Shown: positions 1 through 9,428, counted from the first letter of the stretch. The stretch is DNA of 64,000 nt from Candidatus Saccharimonadota bacterium (GCA_028286245.1 JAQBRY010000002.1:206779-270778), one strand, 5' to 3'. Notes: generated from the letters alone by a model not told the origin. Made by a program: numbers and translations.

Positions 1-845
1 TTAGAGATGCCTTCGTTATACATAATGTCGAATTCAGCTTCGCGGAATGGCGGCGCAACCTTGTTCTTAACGACCTTAATGCGTGTGCGGTTACCGATGA
101 TGGTCTCGCCGGCCTTAATCTGGCCAATGCGCCGAATATCCATACGCACACTGGCGTAGAACTTGAGCGCATTACCACCAGTGGTAGTTTCCGGGTTGCC
201 GAACATAACGCCGATCTTCATACGAATCTGGTTAATAAAGATAACTGTCACGTTTGAACGATTAATCACACCGGTTAATTTACGGAGTGCCTGGCTCATC
301 AAACGAGCTTGCAGACCGGGCAGACTGTCGCCCATGTCGCCTTCAATTTCCGCCCTTGGAACTAAGGCGGCCACTGAGTCTACGACAATTACGTCCACCG
401 CGTTAGAGCGAACCAGCGTCTCGGTAATCTCAAGTGCCTGTTCGCCGTTGTCTGGCTGGCTGAGCAGTAAGTTTTCAACATCAACACCAATTCGCTTGGC
501 ATAGGAAGGATCAAGCGCGTGCTCGGCATCAATAAACGCAGCCGTACCACCGGCTCTTTGGACTTCGGCAATCACGTGCAGCGTTGCCGTTGTTTTACCG
601 GAACTTTCCGGACCGTAAATTTCGACGATACGACCCTTAGGTAGTCCGCCACCGAGTGCAATATCAAGCGAGATACTGCCCGTAGGCATGGTCTCGACAT
701 TACTATTGTGGGAATCCCCAAGTTTCATAATGGAACCCTTGCCAAATTGCTTTTCAATCTGGTCGAGTGCCAGGCCTAGGGCTTTGGATTTTCCGTCGCC
801 ACCTGAGATGTCGCCCATAGTTTTAGGTGTAGTATTTTTGGCCAT
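1..845 (-). CDS. recA: RecA recombinase, N-terminal part (runs off the window)
   Basis: RecA forms filaments on single-stranded DNA and drives strand exchange in recombination and repair. The minus-strand frame is open from the ATG at 845 to the window edge, giving about 281 codons. The Walker A motif GPESSGKTT is clear at about residues 77-85, followed by a [12 protein letters not shown] Walker B segment and the [19 protein letters not shown] loop. The C-terminal part lies outside the window. A GGAGGA Shine-Dalgarno sequence (851-856 on the opposite strand) sits just upstream of the ATG and fixes the start. The gene is divergent from the pilus operon. A TATAGT -10-like hexamer at 896-901 and an inverted repeat at 881-896 lie upstream. 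Confidence 0.97.
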   Translation of the reverse strand, partial: MAKNTTPKTMGDISGGDGKSKALGLALDQIEKQFGKGSIMKLGDSHNSNVETMPTGSISLDIALGGGLPKGRIVEIYGPESSGKTTATLHVIAEVQRAGGTAAFIDAEHALDPSYAKRIGVDVENLLLSQPDNGEQALEITETLVRSNAVDVIVVDSVAALVPRAEIEGDMGDSLPGLQARLMSQALRKLTGVINRSNVTVIFINQIRMKIGVMFGNPETTTGGNALKFYASVRMDIRRIGQIKAGETIIGNRTRIKVVKNKVAPPFREAEFDIMYNEGIS

Positions 846-880
846 TGTTATCCTCCGATTATCTGTCATTTGCCACCCGT

Positions 881-896
881 TGCTAATAGTTTAGCA
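881..896. promoter_or_regulatory. Inverted repeat upstream of recA, possible operator
   Basis: TGCTAA and TTAGCA flank a four-base spacer. On the minus strand the repeat directly follows a TATAGT hexamer (896-901), so it would lie at the start of the recA transcript. It does not match the LexA boxes I know. Operator function is only a guess from symmetry and position. Confidence 0.25.
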
Positions 897-1016
897 CTAT
901 AGGGTGAAGCTCGCTGTAAGCATATTGCTAGAGCTTAAAAAGTCAGTGTTTTGTTACGTAATTTAAGTTTAAGTTAATCTTTACTGATTTACTGTAAAAT
1001 AAATTGCAGTAAATGC

Positions 1017-1045
1017 TTACGTTTTGTGCAGATAACTGATATGAT
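1017..1045 (+). promoter_or_regulatory. Probable promoter of the pilus operon
   Basis: TTACGT (1017-1022), a 17-base spacer and TATGAT (1040-1045) form a plausible sigma-70-type promoter. The transcript would have a leader of about 80 bases before pilB. That leader has short complementary segments but no riboswitch class I could recognise, and there is only a weak Shine-Dalgarno sequence. Confidence 0.45.
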
Positions 1046-1133
1046 AGGCACCAGGATGGGCGAGTTTCAAAATACAAATGTGGGTGACCGTAAAACAGTC
1101 GCAAAAAATAATACGAACAGGGTAGGCCGCTAG

Positions 1134-2939
1134 ATGCGTATACCCGATTCTCTCGTAGAAAAGTTGCTTAAAGGCACTCACAAGTTTAGCGAGGAGCAGT
1201 TCACAGCGCTCCGTGAACAAGAAGCCACCGAAAAGAAACCACTCCAAGATCTTGTAATCAAAAGTAATTTATTAAGCGAAAAAGAGCTTACTAAGCTCTA
1301 CGCCGCCGAAATTGAGGTCCCGTTTGTAGAGCTCAATGCCAAAGAGATTGACCATGATATTCTCAAGCTGCTTCCCGAGCGAATTGCCCGCCAGTATAAC
1401 GCCATAGTCTTTGCTGTTGACGAGCACGAAACCAAACTGCTCGCCATGGAAGACCCGGATGATATTCAGGCACTCAACTTCTTACAGAAGCAATTGGGAA
1501 CCAATATTAAAATCCATATCACCACGTCCAGCTTGCTTCAGGCAGCTCTTAATCTCTACCGCGGGAATATTAGCAGCGAGCTCACCAAAGTCATTGCCAG
1601 CAACCAAGACGACGAAGAAGATGACGACGTGGACGAGAGTGACCTAGCCGAAGATTCACCGGTTGCGCAAACCATCAACATTCTGATTGAGTATGGCATT
1701 CAGGCCGGTGCCAGCGATATCCACATTGAGCCCCGAGAAGACTTTGTGGTCGTACGCTACCGTATTGACGGCCTACTGCGCGAAGCCAATAAGCTGCCGC
1801 GCAAGCTACTCGGCTCTCTGGTAAGCCGTATTAAGATACTCAGCAACCTAAAAATAGATGAACACCGGGCGCCGCAAGACGGCCGCTTTAAAATCGAGGT
1901 CGGCGGTCTGGTATATGCCCTCCGCGTTTCCACCCTGCCTATCCTTGACGGCGAAAAAGTTGTGATGCGCATTCTAAACGAGTCCACCAAAGCAGCCGAC
2001 TTTACGGACCTCGGCTTTTGGGGCACCGCCCTCGCCAGCCTGCAACACGCCATCGTCCAGCCGCATGGCATGGTGCTGGTAACAGGACCGACCGGGTCCG
2101 GCAAATCAACCACGCTCTTTAGCGTACTCTCGTCACTTAACTCACCAAATGTTAACATCTCGACGGTTGAGGACCCTATTGAATACCACATCGTTGGGGC
2201 TAACCAAACGCAAGTAAATACCGTTGCTGGTATGACGTTTACTAATGGCCTGCGGGCGCTCCTCCGCCAGGATCCTAACATCATTATGGTGGGAGAGGTT
2301 CGTGACGGCGAAACCGCTGACCTTGCCGTCCAGGCTGCCCTCACCGGGCACCTGGTGTTTAGCACCCTGCACACTAATAATGCCGCTACCTGCTTGCCGC
2401 GTTTGCTCGATATGGGCGTTGAACCTTTTCTGATTGCCAGCACGGTCCGGGTAGTTGTTGCGCAACGCTTAGTTCGCCGGCTGTGCATTGACTGCCGCGA
2501 AGAGTACGCACCGGATGCCGCCACCATAAAGCACCTCGATAAGATTTTTCACCTAGAAGAAAAGGGCGGCATGGCGCATATACACGAGCTGGAAGAAAGT
2601 GCCATGAATGATTCGATTGGCAGGTCGGCAACGGGCAAAGACAGCATCACCGACCAGCCGAGTACCACGACCCAAAGTATTAGCCGACTATTTAAGGCCC
2701 ACGATAACGGCTGCGAAAAATGTAATCACAGCGGTTATAAAGGACGCATTGGCATTTACGAAGTTCTTACTAACTCGTCGACGGTACAATCAATGATTGT
2801 CGGAAACGCCACCAACGAAAGTATCGAAAAAACAGCCATCGCCGAGGGCATGCTTACCATGCAGCTTGATGGATTTATTAAAGCCCTGCGCGGCCAAACA
2901 ACCATCGAAGAGATCCTTCGCGTTACGAGCCAGGAATAA
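1134..2939 (+). CDS. pilB: Type IV pilus extension ATPase PilB
   Basis: This cytoplasmic hexameric ATPase powers pilus extension. The 601-residue protein has an N-terminal MshEN/T2SSE_N-like region (about 1-145, with LLPERIARQYNA at 79-90), an acidic linker (about 158-172), then the secretion ATPase domain. Motifs seen are ASDIHIEP (193-200), Walker A GPTGSGKST (318-326), the Asp box IEYH, Walker B region DPNIIMVGEVRD (380-391), a His box (TGHLVFSTLHTN), and a zinc-binding tetracysteine made from CIDC and CEKC. It opens the pilus operon and pilC follows after one base. In other bacteria MshEN domains can bind c-di-GMP; whether this one does cannot be read from sequence alone. Confidence 0.96.
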   Translation: MRIPDSLVEKLLKGTHKFSEEQFTALREQEATEKKPLQDLVIKSNLLSEKELTKLYAAEIEVPFVELNAKEIDHDILKLLPERIARQYNAIVFAVDEHETKLLAMEDPDDIQALNFLQKQLGTNIKIHITTSSLLQAALNLYRGNISSELTKVIASNQDDEEDDDVDESDLAEDSPVAQTINILIEYGIQAGASDIHIEPREDFVVVRYRIDGLLREANKLPRKLLGSLVSRIKILSNLKIDEHRAPQDGRFKIEVGGLVYALRVSTLPILDGEKVVMRILNESTKAADFTDLGFWGTALASLQHAIVQPHGMVLVTGPTGSGKSTTLFSVLSSLNSPNVNISTVEDPIEYHIVGANQTQVNTVAGMTFTNGLRALLRQDPNIIMVGEVRDGETADLAVQAALTGHLVFSTLHTNNAATCLPRLLDMGVEPFLIASTVRVVVAQRLVRRLCIDCREEYAPDAATIKHLDKIFHLEEKGGMAHIHELEESAMNDSIGRSATGKDSITDQPSTTTQSISRLFKAHDNGCEKCNHSGYKGRIGIYEVLTNSSTVQSMIVGNATNESIEKTAIAEGMLTMQLDGFIKALRGQTTIEEILRVTSQE

Positions 2940-2940
2940 T

Positions 2941-4221
2941 ATGCAGTTTCACTACAAAGCTACCACTCATGACGGACGAACAATCTCGGGCACGGCCGAG
3001 GCCGCCAACAAGCAGGCGCTGATTGCCCTACTACACAAGCAAGGAGTTAAACCACTACTCATCGAAGCTGGAGCCGGCAAAAAAAAGTCCGGGCTGCTCG
3101 CTCCAAGGCAAAAAGTTAAATTATCCGACCTCGTGATTTTTACGCGTCAACTATCCACCATGATAAGTGCCGGCGTACCGCTTGCCCGATCGCTGGCAGC
3201 CCTGCAAAATAATAGCGAAAATCCATACATGGGCACCGTTCTGGCGAGCATTACCAAGGACGTGGAGAGCGGCCTGCCCCTTGGCGATGCCTTTGCCAAG
3301 TTCCCACGGGTTTTTAGCGAGGTATACGTTAACATGGTCCGGGCCGGCGAAGAGGGCGGTATTATCGATGAGATCCTTAAGCGCCTCGCAACCCAGGTTG
3401 AGCAAGACGCCAGTATCCGCAAAAAGATTAAGAGCGCCATGGCCTATCCAATCGTTATTTTGAGCATCACGGTTGTCGCTTTCTTTGGCATCATGCTCCT
3501 AATTATTCCCAAAATCGGCAAAATTCTGCTCGACCTCGGCGGTCCCGGCGCTAAACTGCCGGTATACACGCAAGTGCTCTTAAAGATTAGTAATTACTGT
3601 GTCAGTAACAGTCTGTTACATGCTATCCCCGTCCTCGGTTCCATTCCACTCATATCTAAGCTGCCTAACCTACTCGTTATTGGCGGCATTTTGGCATTTG
3701 GGAGCATATACCTCATGCGCTACATCAGAACTGATGCCGGCAAGTACAAGTTCCATGCTTTACTCTTAAAGACCCCGATTGTTAAAGTTGTTATTACCAA
3801 GATAGCCATCGCCCGCTTTTCTCGCACCTTTGCCTCGCTCATGGGTGCCGGTGTCAGTGTGCTCGATGCCCTTGAGGTAACCGGTGCAGCAATCGGCAAT
3901 AAAGTTATCGAGGCCGAGCTGAAAGCTGCCGCCGTCGAAGTTAAAAATGGTAAACCACTCAGTGATCCAATTAGTCGTAGCCAACATTTTCCCCCTATTG
4001 TGGCCCAGATGCTGCTAGTAGGCGAAGAGACAGGCCAAATTGACACCGTGCTCGTTAAAATCGCTGATTTCTACGAAGAAGAGGTAGCTGTGCTTATTGA
4101 CGGGCTGGCAGCTATTATCGAACCTATCATGATTGTTGGCCTAGGGGCTGCCGTGGGACTGATTGCAGCCAGCGTGATGGGCCCTATTGCCAACCTCAGC
4201 AAAAACATCGGTAACACTTAG
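2941..4221 (+). CDS. pilC: Type IV pilus inner-membrane platform protein PilC
   Basis: PilC is the membrane platform on which PilB acts to insert pilin subunits. The 426-residue protein holds two T2SSF repeats (about 65-190 and 270-395), each with the usual ARSLAAL or RFSRTFASL start and GEEGG/GEETG motifs. Membrane segments lie at about 168-192, 240-260 and 390-413. I chose the ATG at 2941, one base after the pilB stop. The frame is open further upstream inside pilB, but PilC proteins begin with the MQFHYKATTHDG-type sequence seen here. Translational coupling to pilB is likely. Confidence 0.95.
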   Translation: MQFHYKATTHDGRTISGTAEAANKQALIALLHKQGVKPLLIEAGAGKKKSGLLAPRQKVKLSDLVIFTRQLSTMISAGVPLARSLAALQNNSENPYMGTVLASITKDVESGLPLGDAFAKFPRVFSEVYVNMVRAGEEGGIIDEILKRLATQVEQDASIRKKIKSAMAYPIVILSITVVAFFGIMLLIIPKIGKILLDLGGPGAKLPVYTQVLLKISNYCVSNSLLHAIPVLGSIPLISKLPNLLVIGGILAFGSIYLMRYIRTDAGKYKFHALLLKTPIVKVVITKIAIARFSRTFASLMGAGVSVLDALEVTGAAIGNKVIEAELKAAAVEVKNGKPLSDPISRSQHFPPIVAQMLLVGEETGQIDTVLVKIADFYEEEVAVLIDGLAAIIEPIMIVGLGAAVGLIAASVMGPIANLSKNIGNT

Positions 4222-4268
4222 CCCGTCGCAAGAAAACGCCTAAAGCGTCGTATAATTTCACAACATGC

Positions 4269-4296
4269 TTGCTTTGATTACACTTATGGTTATAAT
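4269..4296 (+). promoter_or_regulatory. Promoter of the major pilin gene
   Basis: TTGCTT (4269-4274), a 16-base spacer and a perfect TATAAT (4291-4296) form a strong sigma-70-type promoter in the pilC-pilin gap. The pilin can therefore be transcribed separately from pilBC, as expected for an abundant subunit. Confidence 0.7.
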
Positions 4297-4309
4297 CATA
4301 GCCAGATAC

Positions 4310-4340
4310 TTGAAATAGCTATTGCAGCTGTCTATTTCAA
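4310..4340 (+). other. Stem-loop in the pilin mRNA leader
   Basis: TTGAAATAG (4310-4318) and CTATTTCAA (4332-4340) are perfect 9-base complements around a 13-base loop. The hairpin falls close to the predicted 5' end of the pilin transcript and 24 bases before its AAGGAGG ribosome binding site. It lacks a T-tract, so it is not a terminator. A 5' stabilising hairpin is the simplest reading. Confidence 0.5.
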
Positions 4341-4380
4341 TGATCAATCAAAATAATTAAATCAAGGAGGGTGGGTCCTT

Positions 4381-4875
4381 ATGATCTCACTTAATAAGAA
4401 ACACGGAAAACGACAGAGTGGTTTCACCATTGTGGAACTCTTAATCGTCATCGTAGTTATTGGTATCTTGGCAGCAATTGTCATCACCACCTACGCTGGC
4501 ATCCAGTCTAAGGGACGCAACACTAAGCGAACCACAGACATTGTAGCCATTCAATCAAAGCTCGAAGCGTACTACGCTGAGAACGGTAACTATCCTTCGC
4601 TCACACAGATGAACGATACGACATGGTTAGCCGCTAACATGAAGGGCCTCGACACTGCCGCTCTCTACGATCCATCGGCCGCAAGCAAAACTGCTGCGAA
4701 CCCGCTTGTGACGTCACCAGCAGCTAAGGTCTACGCCTACGCACCGGTTACTAGCGCAACACCTGGAGCGAGCTGTGAAGCAGACGCCACTACGTGTGCA
4801 GCCTACACTTTGACAGCTACCTATGAAGGTAGTGTTAGTGGTAGCACAACCGACGTTAAGCATAACCTCAACTAG
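4381..4875 (+). CDS. pilA: Type IV major pilin (prepilin)
   Basis: The 164-residue prepilin has a basic leader ending in QSG, a predicted prepilin peptidase cut after Gly14, then FTIVELLIVIVVIGILAAI with the conserved Glu at mature position 5. The rest of the N-terminal helix and a short globular domain follow. Cys132 and Cys139 probably form the C-terminal disulfide loop. A strong AAGGAGG site (4364-4370), its own promoter and a strong terminator mark it as a highly expressed monocistronic unit inside the operon. The symbol is by role; the family is named variously. Confidence 0.93.
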   Translation: MISLNKKHGKRQSGFTIVELLIVIVVIGILAAIVITTYAGIQSKGRNTKRTTDIVAIQSKLEAYYAENGNYPSLTQMNDTTWLAANMKGLDTAALYDPSAASKTAANPLVTSPAAKVYAYAPVTSATPGASCEADATTCAAYTLTATYEGSVSGSTTDVKHNLN

Positions 4876-4892
4876 GTATAGTCTTACATCGT

Positions 4893-4920
4893 AAAAAGCC
4901 CCGGTTCGCCGGGGCTTTTT
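4893..4920 (+). terminator. Strong intrinsic terminator after the pilin
   Basis: AAAAAGCCCCGG, a TTCG tetraloop and CCGGGGCTTTTT form a perfect 12-base stem with a flanking U-tract. It separates pilin expression from pilM-O. Confidence 0.93.
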
Positions 4921-4993
4921 AGTGGATGAGAAGCATAGTAATTTTAAGCATAAGTTTGATATACTATACGGTAAAGCCCTGAGGGTGGGCAGT

Positions 4994-6085
4994 ATGAACA
5001 AAAGCACAAAAATATCGCATTTCTTCCGGGATAAACCGCTGTTTGGACTCGACATTGGTCCGAGCTCACTTAAAGTTATGCAAGTTAACAAGCCCACCAG
5101 TGGCAATGGCAAGGGGCTACCGGAGGTCATGGGCTACGGATTTACTAGCTTTGACCGCGCCGCCATCGAAGACGGTGTGGTAGTACAACCGGAAATTATT
5201 GCCAAGGCGGCCAAGGAACTCTTTGAACATCACCTGATTGGCGATATTACTACCAAGCGCGTTGCGATCGCCATTCCTGCCTATCGGACCTTTACTCGCT
5301 CCCTAGACCTGCCCAAACTCAAAGCCAGTGAGTTGGAAGCTGCTGTTAAACTCGAGGCTGAGCAATATATTTCGGCGCCGCTAGAAGATCTCTACCTCGA
5401 TTACGAAATTATTAAGCAAGGCAGTGATCAGCAACAGCTCTTTACGGTTGCCGTCCCAAAAACCATTGTTGACTCATATTTGGAGTTAGCCCAAGTGTTG
5501 GGGTTAGAAGCAGTACTCATTGAGCCAACGCTGAGCTCATCCGGCAGATTATTTTCGCTCGACGAACAGAGTGATGTTGCTACGGCTATTATTGACTTTG
5601 GCTCCCGCTCAGCCGATATCAGTATTTACGATCATCACGTGCTCTTTACCGGTACCGTCCAAGCCGGCGGCGAAATATTCACTAACATCATTAAAGAAAA
5701 GCTCGGCGTCACTCTTCCAGAAGCCGGACTCATCAAAACTAAGTACGGTCTAGGTGCCAGCAAAAAGCAAAAGGAAATTCAAACGGCTCTGGAGCCAACC
5801 CTGCAGGGACTGGTCAAAGAGATCCGCCGCATGATGCGCTACTACGAAGACCGCTATGGCTCCGAGCGCCCTATCCAGCAAATTGTAACGCTTGGCGGTG
5901 GTGCCAACATGCCCGGCCTCAGCGAATATCTCACCGATACGCTGCGCCTGGCCGTGCGGCACATCAATCCATGGCAGTATATTGGTTATAAGGGTCTCCA
6001 GCCTCCGAGCGAAGCCGACAAGCCTATGTATGCTACCGTGGCCGGCCTAAGCCTGACCGATCCAAAGCAGGTATTTCGCATATGA
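4994..6085 (+). CDS. pilM: Type IV pilus assembly ATPase-fold protein PilM
   Basis: PilM is an actin-like cytoplasmic protein that binds the N-terminus of PilN. The 363-residue protein shows the ATP-binding phosphate loop FGLDIGPSSLKVMQV near its N-terminus, a second phosphate motif (AIIDFGSRSADISIY), and the adenosine motif TLGGGANMPGL. The frame is open from 4922, but I chose the ATG at 4994. The longer form would start inside the terminator trailer and add 24 residues unlike PilM, whereas 4994 has a GAGGG site upstream. A TATACT hexamer at 4960-4965 could start its transcript. Confidence 0.92.
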   Translation: MNKSTKISHFFRDKPLFGLDIGPSSLKVMQVNKPTSGNGKGLPEVMGYGFTSFDRAAIEDGVVVQPEIIAKAAKELFEHHLIGDITTKRVAIAIPAYRTFTRSLDLPKLKASELEAAVKLEAEQYISAPLEDLYLDYEIIKQGSDQQQLFTVAVPKTIVDSYLELAQVLGLEAVLIEPTLSSSGRLFSLDEQSDVATAIIDFGSRSADISIYDHHVLFTGTVQAGGEIFTNIIKEKLGVTLPEAGLIKTKYGLGASKKQKEIQTALEPTLQGLVKEIRRMMRYYEDRYGSERPIQQIVTLGGGANMPGLSEYLTDTLRLAVRHINPWQYIGYKGLQPPSEADKPMYATVAGLSLTDPKQVFRI

Positions 6086-6675
6086 TTAATTTACTCCCTC
6101 CCGAGATCAAAACCAGCTACAGCTACGCTCGGCGTAATCTCCAATTACGCGGTTGGATTATTGCCCTATTTGCAGTGCTGATAGGCGTTGGCCTTCTGGG
6201 AACCTACGGACTGCTCAATATGCAGTCCTCTATCAAATCGAACCAGCACCAGGTTACCGTCGTGCAAGGACAATTAGAAGCCGAAAATTTAATCGAAACC
6301 GAGCAGCAAGTCAAAGAAGTCAGTGGCAGCCTGCGCCTGGCCGCCCAGGTTATTTCTAAAGAAGTACTATTTTCCAAGCTCATTACCCAGATTGGTAGCG
6401 CTATGCCAAGCGGCGCAATTTTATCCAGCCTCAACATCAACCAAACCAGCGGCGGACTGGACCTGAGCGCCAAAGCCACCGATTACCAAACCGCCTCGCA
6501 GGTACAGGTGAATCTGGCCAGCTCAAAGAGTAATATTTTTGCTAAAGCCGACATTGTCAGCATTGATTGCGGAGTGGCCGACAGTAATGTCAATAATTAC
6601 CCCTGCACCGTTATTCTGCGAACCCTATTTAATGATAATAATCAGTTCCTGTTTATTAATCAGGGAGCTAAGTAA
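6082..6675 (+). CDS. pilN: Type IV pilus assembly protein PilN
   Basis: PilN is a bitopic inner-membrane protein of the PilMNO alignment complex. The 197-residue protein begins MINLLPPEIK, the conserved PilN N-terminus that docks into PilM, and has one membrane segment at about 24-46 followed by a coiled coil and a periplasmic-type ferredoxin-like domain. Its ATG overlaps the pilM stop by four bases and its stop overlaps the next start by one, so the genes are translationally coupled. Confidence 0.9.
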   Translation: MINLLPPEIKTSYSYARRNLQLRGWIIALFAVLIGVGLLGTYGLLNMQSSIKSNQHQVTVVQGQLEAENLIETEQQVKEVSGSLRLAAQVISKEVLFSKLITQIGSAMPSGAILSSLNINQTSGGLDLSAKATDYQTASQVQVNLASSKSNIFAKADIVSIDCGVADSNVNNYPCTVILRTLFNDNNQFLFINQGAK

Positions 6676-7331
6676 TGAATCCTAAAAAAGTATACCTCCT
6701 AATGATTGCGGCCATCTTGGCGCTGGTGATTGCTATTGGCGGTGGAGCGTACGGTGTTCGCAATCTTTTACAGGCAAAATCGACTGAGCTTGTGCAACTT
6801 AAAGCAAAACTGGTTTCCTACAATGACCAGCAAGTTGCCCTGCAACGAGCCAAGAAAGACATCACCCAGTACACGGAGCTGTACAATATATCTAAAGTCG
6901 TCGTACCGGAAAATAAAAATCAGGCCGAAACGGTGCGGCAAATAGTTAAGCTGGCCGGTGATAATTCGGTAACGCTCGGTTCAATCACCTTCCCCTCGTC
7001 CACCTTGGGCACCCTACCCGGCGCAGCCGGAGCCGCTGCTGCGGCTGGCACCACCAGCCTAACGCAGAAAGCTCCCAAAAGCAGCACCGGAGCCGCCTCG
7101 CTTTCACAGCTCACACCCGTTGTAGGCAGTCCTGGCGTATACGTATTACAGATAACCGTCACCGGATCAACCCAGCAGCCAGCAACCTACCCACAGCTCA
7201 TTAGCTTTTTATCCGCCCTCGAACGCAACCGTCTCACGGCCGAAGTTACCAACATAAACATTTTGCCCAGTGCCAGCAGCACCAGCAAGTTTTCGTTTAC
7301 GTTATCATTAAATAGCTATATAAAACCATGA
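6675..7331 (+). CDS. pilO: Type IV pilus assembly protein PilO
   Basis: The 218-residue protein has an N-terminal membrane helix (about 6-24), a coiled coil and a C-terminal alpha/beta domain with the PQLISFLSALERNRLTAEV segment typical of PilO. A Gly/Ala/Ser-rich linker lies at about 108-140. It follows pilN with a one-base overlap and overlaps the next gene by four. Together with PilM and PilN it would form the inner-membrane alignment complex. Confidence 0.88.
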   Translation: MNPKKVYLLMIAAILALVIAIGGGAYGVRNLLQAKSTELVQLKAKLVSYNDQQVALQRAKKDITQYTELYNISKVVVPENKNQAETVRQIVKLAGDNSVTLGSITFPSSTLGTLPGAAGAAAAAGTTSLTQKAPKSSTGAASLSQLTPVVGSPGVYVLQITVTGSTQQPATYPQLISFLSALERNRLTAEVTNINILPSASSTSKFSFTLSLNSYIKP

Positions 7332-7636
7332 AGAAACCATCAACCGACAAGCCTGACCTTACAAAAATACTTGGTGAAGTTCTTGCCAAAGTAAGTCGTT
7401 TCCGGCTACTTATTTTTATAGCCCTGGTGTGCATTGTGTACGGCTACATACTATTTACTATTACTAGCCTTAGTAATGCGCAGCCTACCGATACAATGGT
7501 AAGTGCCCAAAAATCCCCCATTACGTCAGCGCGGGTCGATAAAAAGGTTATTAGCCAACTGCGCCAGCTACAAGATAACAGCGTAAGCGTGCAAGAGCTC
7601 TTTAACCAAGCCCGTGATAATCCCTTCCAGGAATAG
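7328..7636 (+). CDS. Small membrane protein at the end of the pilus operon
   Basis: This 102-residue protein has a basic cytoplasmic N-terminus, one membrane segment (about 26-47) and a short hydrophilic tail. Its ATG overlaps the pilO stop by four bases, so it is very likely co-translated with the pilus complex. It occupies the place of PilP in other bacteria but has no lipobox and no visible PilP domain. In a cell without an outer membrane a secretin partner is not expected, so it may be a PilMNO accessory subunit. Confidence 0.8.
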   Translation: MKKPSTDKPDLTKILGEVLAKVSRFRLLIFIALVCIVYGYILFTITSLSNAQPTDTMVSAQKSPITSARVDKKVISQLRQLQDNSVSVQELFNQARDNPFQE

Positions 7637-7639
7637 CAC

Positions 7640-8395
7640 CTAACCTTCTACAGGACGGCCGTTTTTAAAGGCTTCTACAGCGTTATTTAACAGCTCAATT
7701 TGCTTCCTTGGATTGGCCGTGTAGTTAAAACGATAGGTCGTCTCGTCACCCTGCGTCGATAAACGGATCATGCCGTAATTAAGCATGTGTGGTAGGATAC
7801 CATCTTGGGTGTAACTGGCATCTTCGACGTTCTCTAAGCTAACGGTCTGCTCACGTTTAGAAAACAGGCTGGTCTGCACATTCTGAATAACACTCTCATT
7901 GGTCAAATAAAAGGTGTTTGAGCGGTAAACATAGGTACCCACAAAGCCACCAATTAAGCTAGCCGCACCGACCAACAACAGCGGTATAGTTATGAGCGGC
8001 AGGGAGCCGGAAGCTTCCTTATTAAGTTGATTATAGCTATCCCCTGGATTGGTTACAAAAAATACTATAAAGGCCAGCAGAGCGACAATAATTAAGCCAA
8101 CGATTCCCCAAATTTGGATCAGACCAATAGGGTGGCGCTTGGCTTCGCTGATAATATATTCGCCGTTACTAATATTAAGCTTGGGGTACTTCTGCCGTGA
8201 CTCTTCGCAGCGCTGTTGCACTTCTGGGCTTACCGGCACAGCAGCCGGATTCGAGGGCCGGGCTACATAGACAACCTGGGGCCGAACTGGCGCAGCTGCT
8301 TGTTCCGGTTGGGGATATCGATAATTTGGATCAGGCTGCGCAGCATCATTGGCGGGAGCGTTGGGGTTTGTATTGGTAGGATCGTTTGGTTGCAT
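7640..8395 (-). CDS. Membrane protein with a bacterial PH domain
   Basis: The 251-residue protein has a disordered Pro/Asn/Gln-rich N-terminus (about 1-55), two membrane segments (91-114 and 132-156) and a C-terminal PH-like domain (about 158-243) with the FYLTNESVI and SLENVEDASYTQDGI patterns of the bPH_2 family. The function of this family is poorly known. The gene is convergent with the pilus operon, with a gap of only three bases. A TATAAT hexamer (8402-8407, minus) lies six bases before the ATG, so the transcript is probably leaderless. That promoter sits over the 3' end of ruvB. Confidence 0.82.
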   Translation of the reverse strand: MQPNDPTNTNPNAPANDAAQPDPNYRYPQPEQAAAPVRPQVVYVARPSNPAAVPVSPEVQQRCEESRQKYPKLNISNGEYIISEAKRHPIGLIQIWGIVGLIIVALLAFIVFFVTNPGDSYNQLNKEASGSLPLITIPLLLVGAASLIGGFVGTYVYRSNTFYLTNESVIQNVQTSLFSKREQTVSLENVEDASYTQDGILPHMLNYGMIRLSTQGDETTYRFNYTANPRKQIELLNNAVEAFKNGRPVEG

Positions 8396-8402
8396 GGCTT
8401 AA

Positions 8403-9428
8403 TTATAGCAAGGAATTGAGATCACGGGGCGCAGTCTTGCCTAAATGCTTATAGGCCTTGCTGGTAACCTTGCGCCCGCGGGGTGTGCGCTCTAGTAAAC
8501 CGATTTGCATCAGATACGGTTCAATAAAATCTTCGATGGTCAGCCGCTCCTCTGCCGTCAGCGCCGCCAGTGTTTCTACACCTACCGGGCCGCCATTATA
8601 GTTTTCAATTATTGCTAAAAGCAGTAACCTGTCAGCCGGGTCGAGTCCGAGTTCGTCAATTTCAAGCAGTCGCAGGGCTTGGGCGCTAATAGTAGTGTCG
8701 ATAATCCCGTCGCCGTTAACGTCGGCAAAGTCGCGAACCCGCTTAAGCAAGCGGTTGGCAATTCGGGGTGTTAGCCGTGCCCTGGTTGCAAGCTCACGGG
8801 CAGCGTCACTATTAATTTTGACGTTTAAGATGCCGGCAGCTCGTTCAATAATCTCCTGGACCTGAGTGGGGGTATAAAATTCCAGGCGATGGATGTGCCC
8901 AAAGCGATCACGCAGCGGGCCTGCCAAAGCACCGGCGCGCGTGGTGGCACCAATAATTGTGAACTTGGGCAGATCTAGCCGCAGGCTGCGGGCACTCGGG
9001 CCCTTGCCAAGCATAATGTCGAGCTTAAAATCCTCCATGGCGCTGTAGAGCACCTCTTCGACGGTACGATTGAGCCGGTGGATTTCATCTATAAATAAGA
9101 CGTCGCCATCTTGAAGGTTGGTGAGCAAGCTGGCTAGATCGCCCGCGCGCTCGATGGCCGGTCCACTCGTAATACGAATCTGGGCCGACATTTCATTGGC
9201 AATTACACTCGCCATAGTCGTTTTGCCGAGTCCAGGTGGGCCATAGAGTAATATATGGTCGAGCGGCTCTTCACGCTGTTTGGCAGCAGCAATTGCCAGC
9301 TGTAAGTTTTGTTTTAAGCGATCCTGGCCAGTGTAGCTGGCAAAATCACGCGGCCTAAGCGTAACTTCAAGTTCCACTTCCTGCAGGTCGGCGTCATCTG
9401 GCCCCGTGTTTACGATACGATCAATCAT
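8403..9428 (-). CDS. ruvB: Holliday junction branch-migration ATPase RuvB
   Basis: RuvB is the hexameric AAA+ motor that drives Holliday junction branch migration with RuvA. The 341-residue protein has Walker [10 protein letters not shown] (63-71), Walker B with DEIH (114-117), sensor 1 GATTRAG, the arginine-finger motif PLRDRFG, and a C-terminal winged helix. Length is normal. A TATAAT hexamer lies eight bases upstream of the ATG, with 81 bases separating it from ruvA. Confidence 0.97.
   Translation of the reverse strand: MIDRIVNTGPDDADLQEVELEVTLRPRDFASYTGQDRLKQNLQLAIAAAKQREEPLDHILLYGPPGLGKTTMASVIANEMSAQIRITSGPAIERAGDLASLLTNLQDGDVLFIDEIHRLNRTVEEVLYSAMEDFKLDIMLGKGPSARSLRLDLPKFTIIGATTRAGALAGPLRDRFGHIHRLEFYTPTQVQEIIERAAGILNVKINSDAARELATRARLTPRIANRLLKRVRDFADVNGDGIIDTTISAQALRLLEIDELGLDPADRLLLLAIIENYNGGPVGVETLAALTAEERLTIEDFIEPYLMQIGLLERTPRGRKVTSKAYKHLGKTAPRDLNSLL

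Noticed and set aside
1046-1133. Possible c-di-GMP riboswitch in the pilB leader
   Set aside because: The conserved core of the c-di-GMP-I class is not present, and pairing is weak.
1757-2527. 256-codon minus-strand frame inside pilB
   Set aside because: Antisense shadow of pilB with Arg/Ser-rich composition and no domain.
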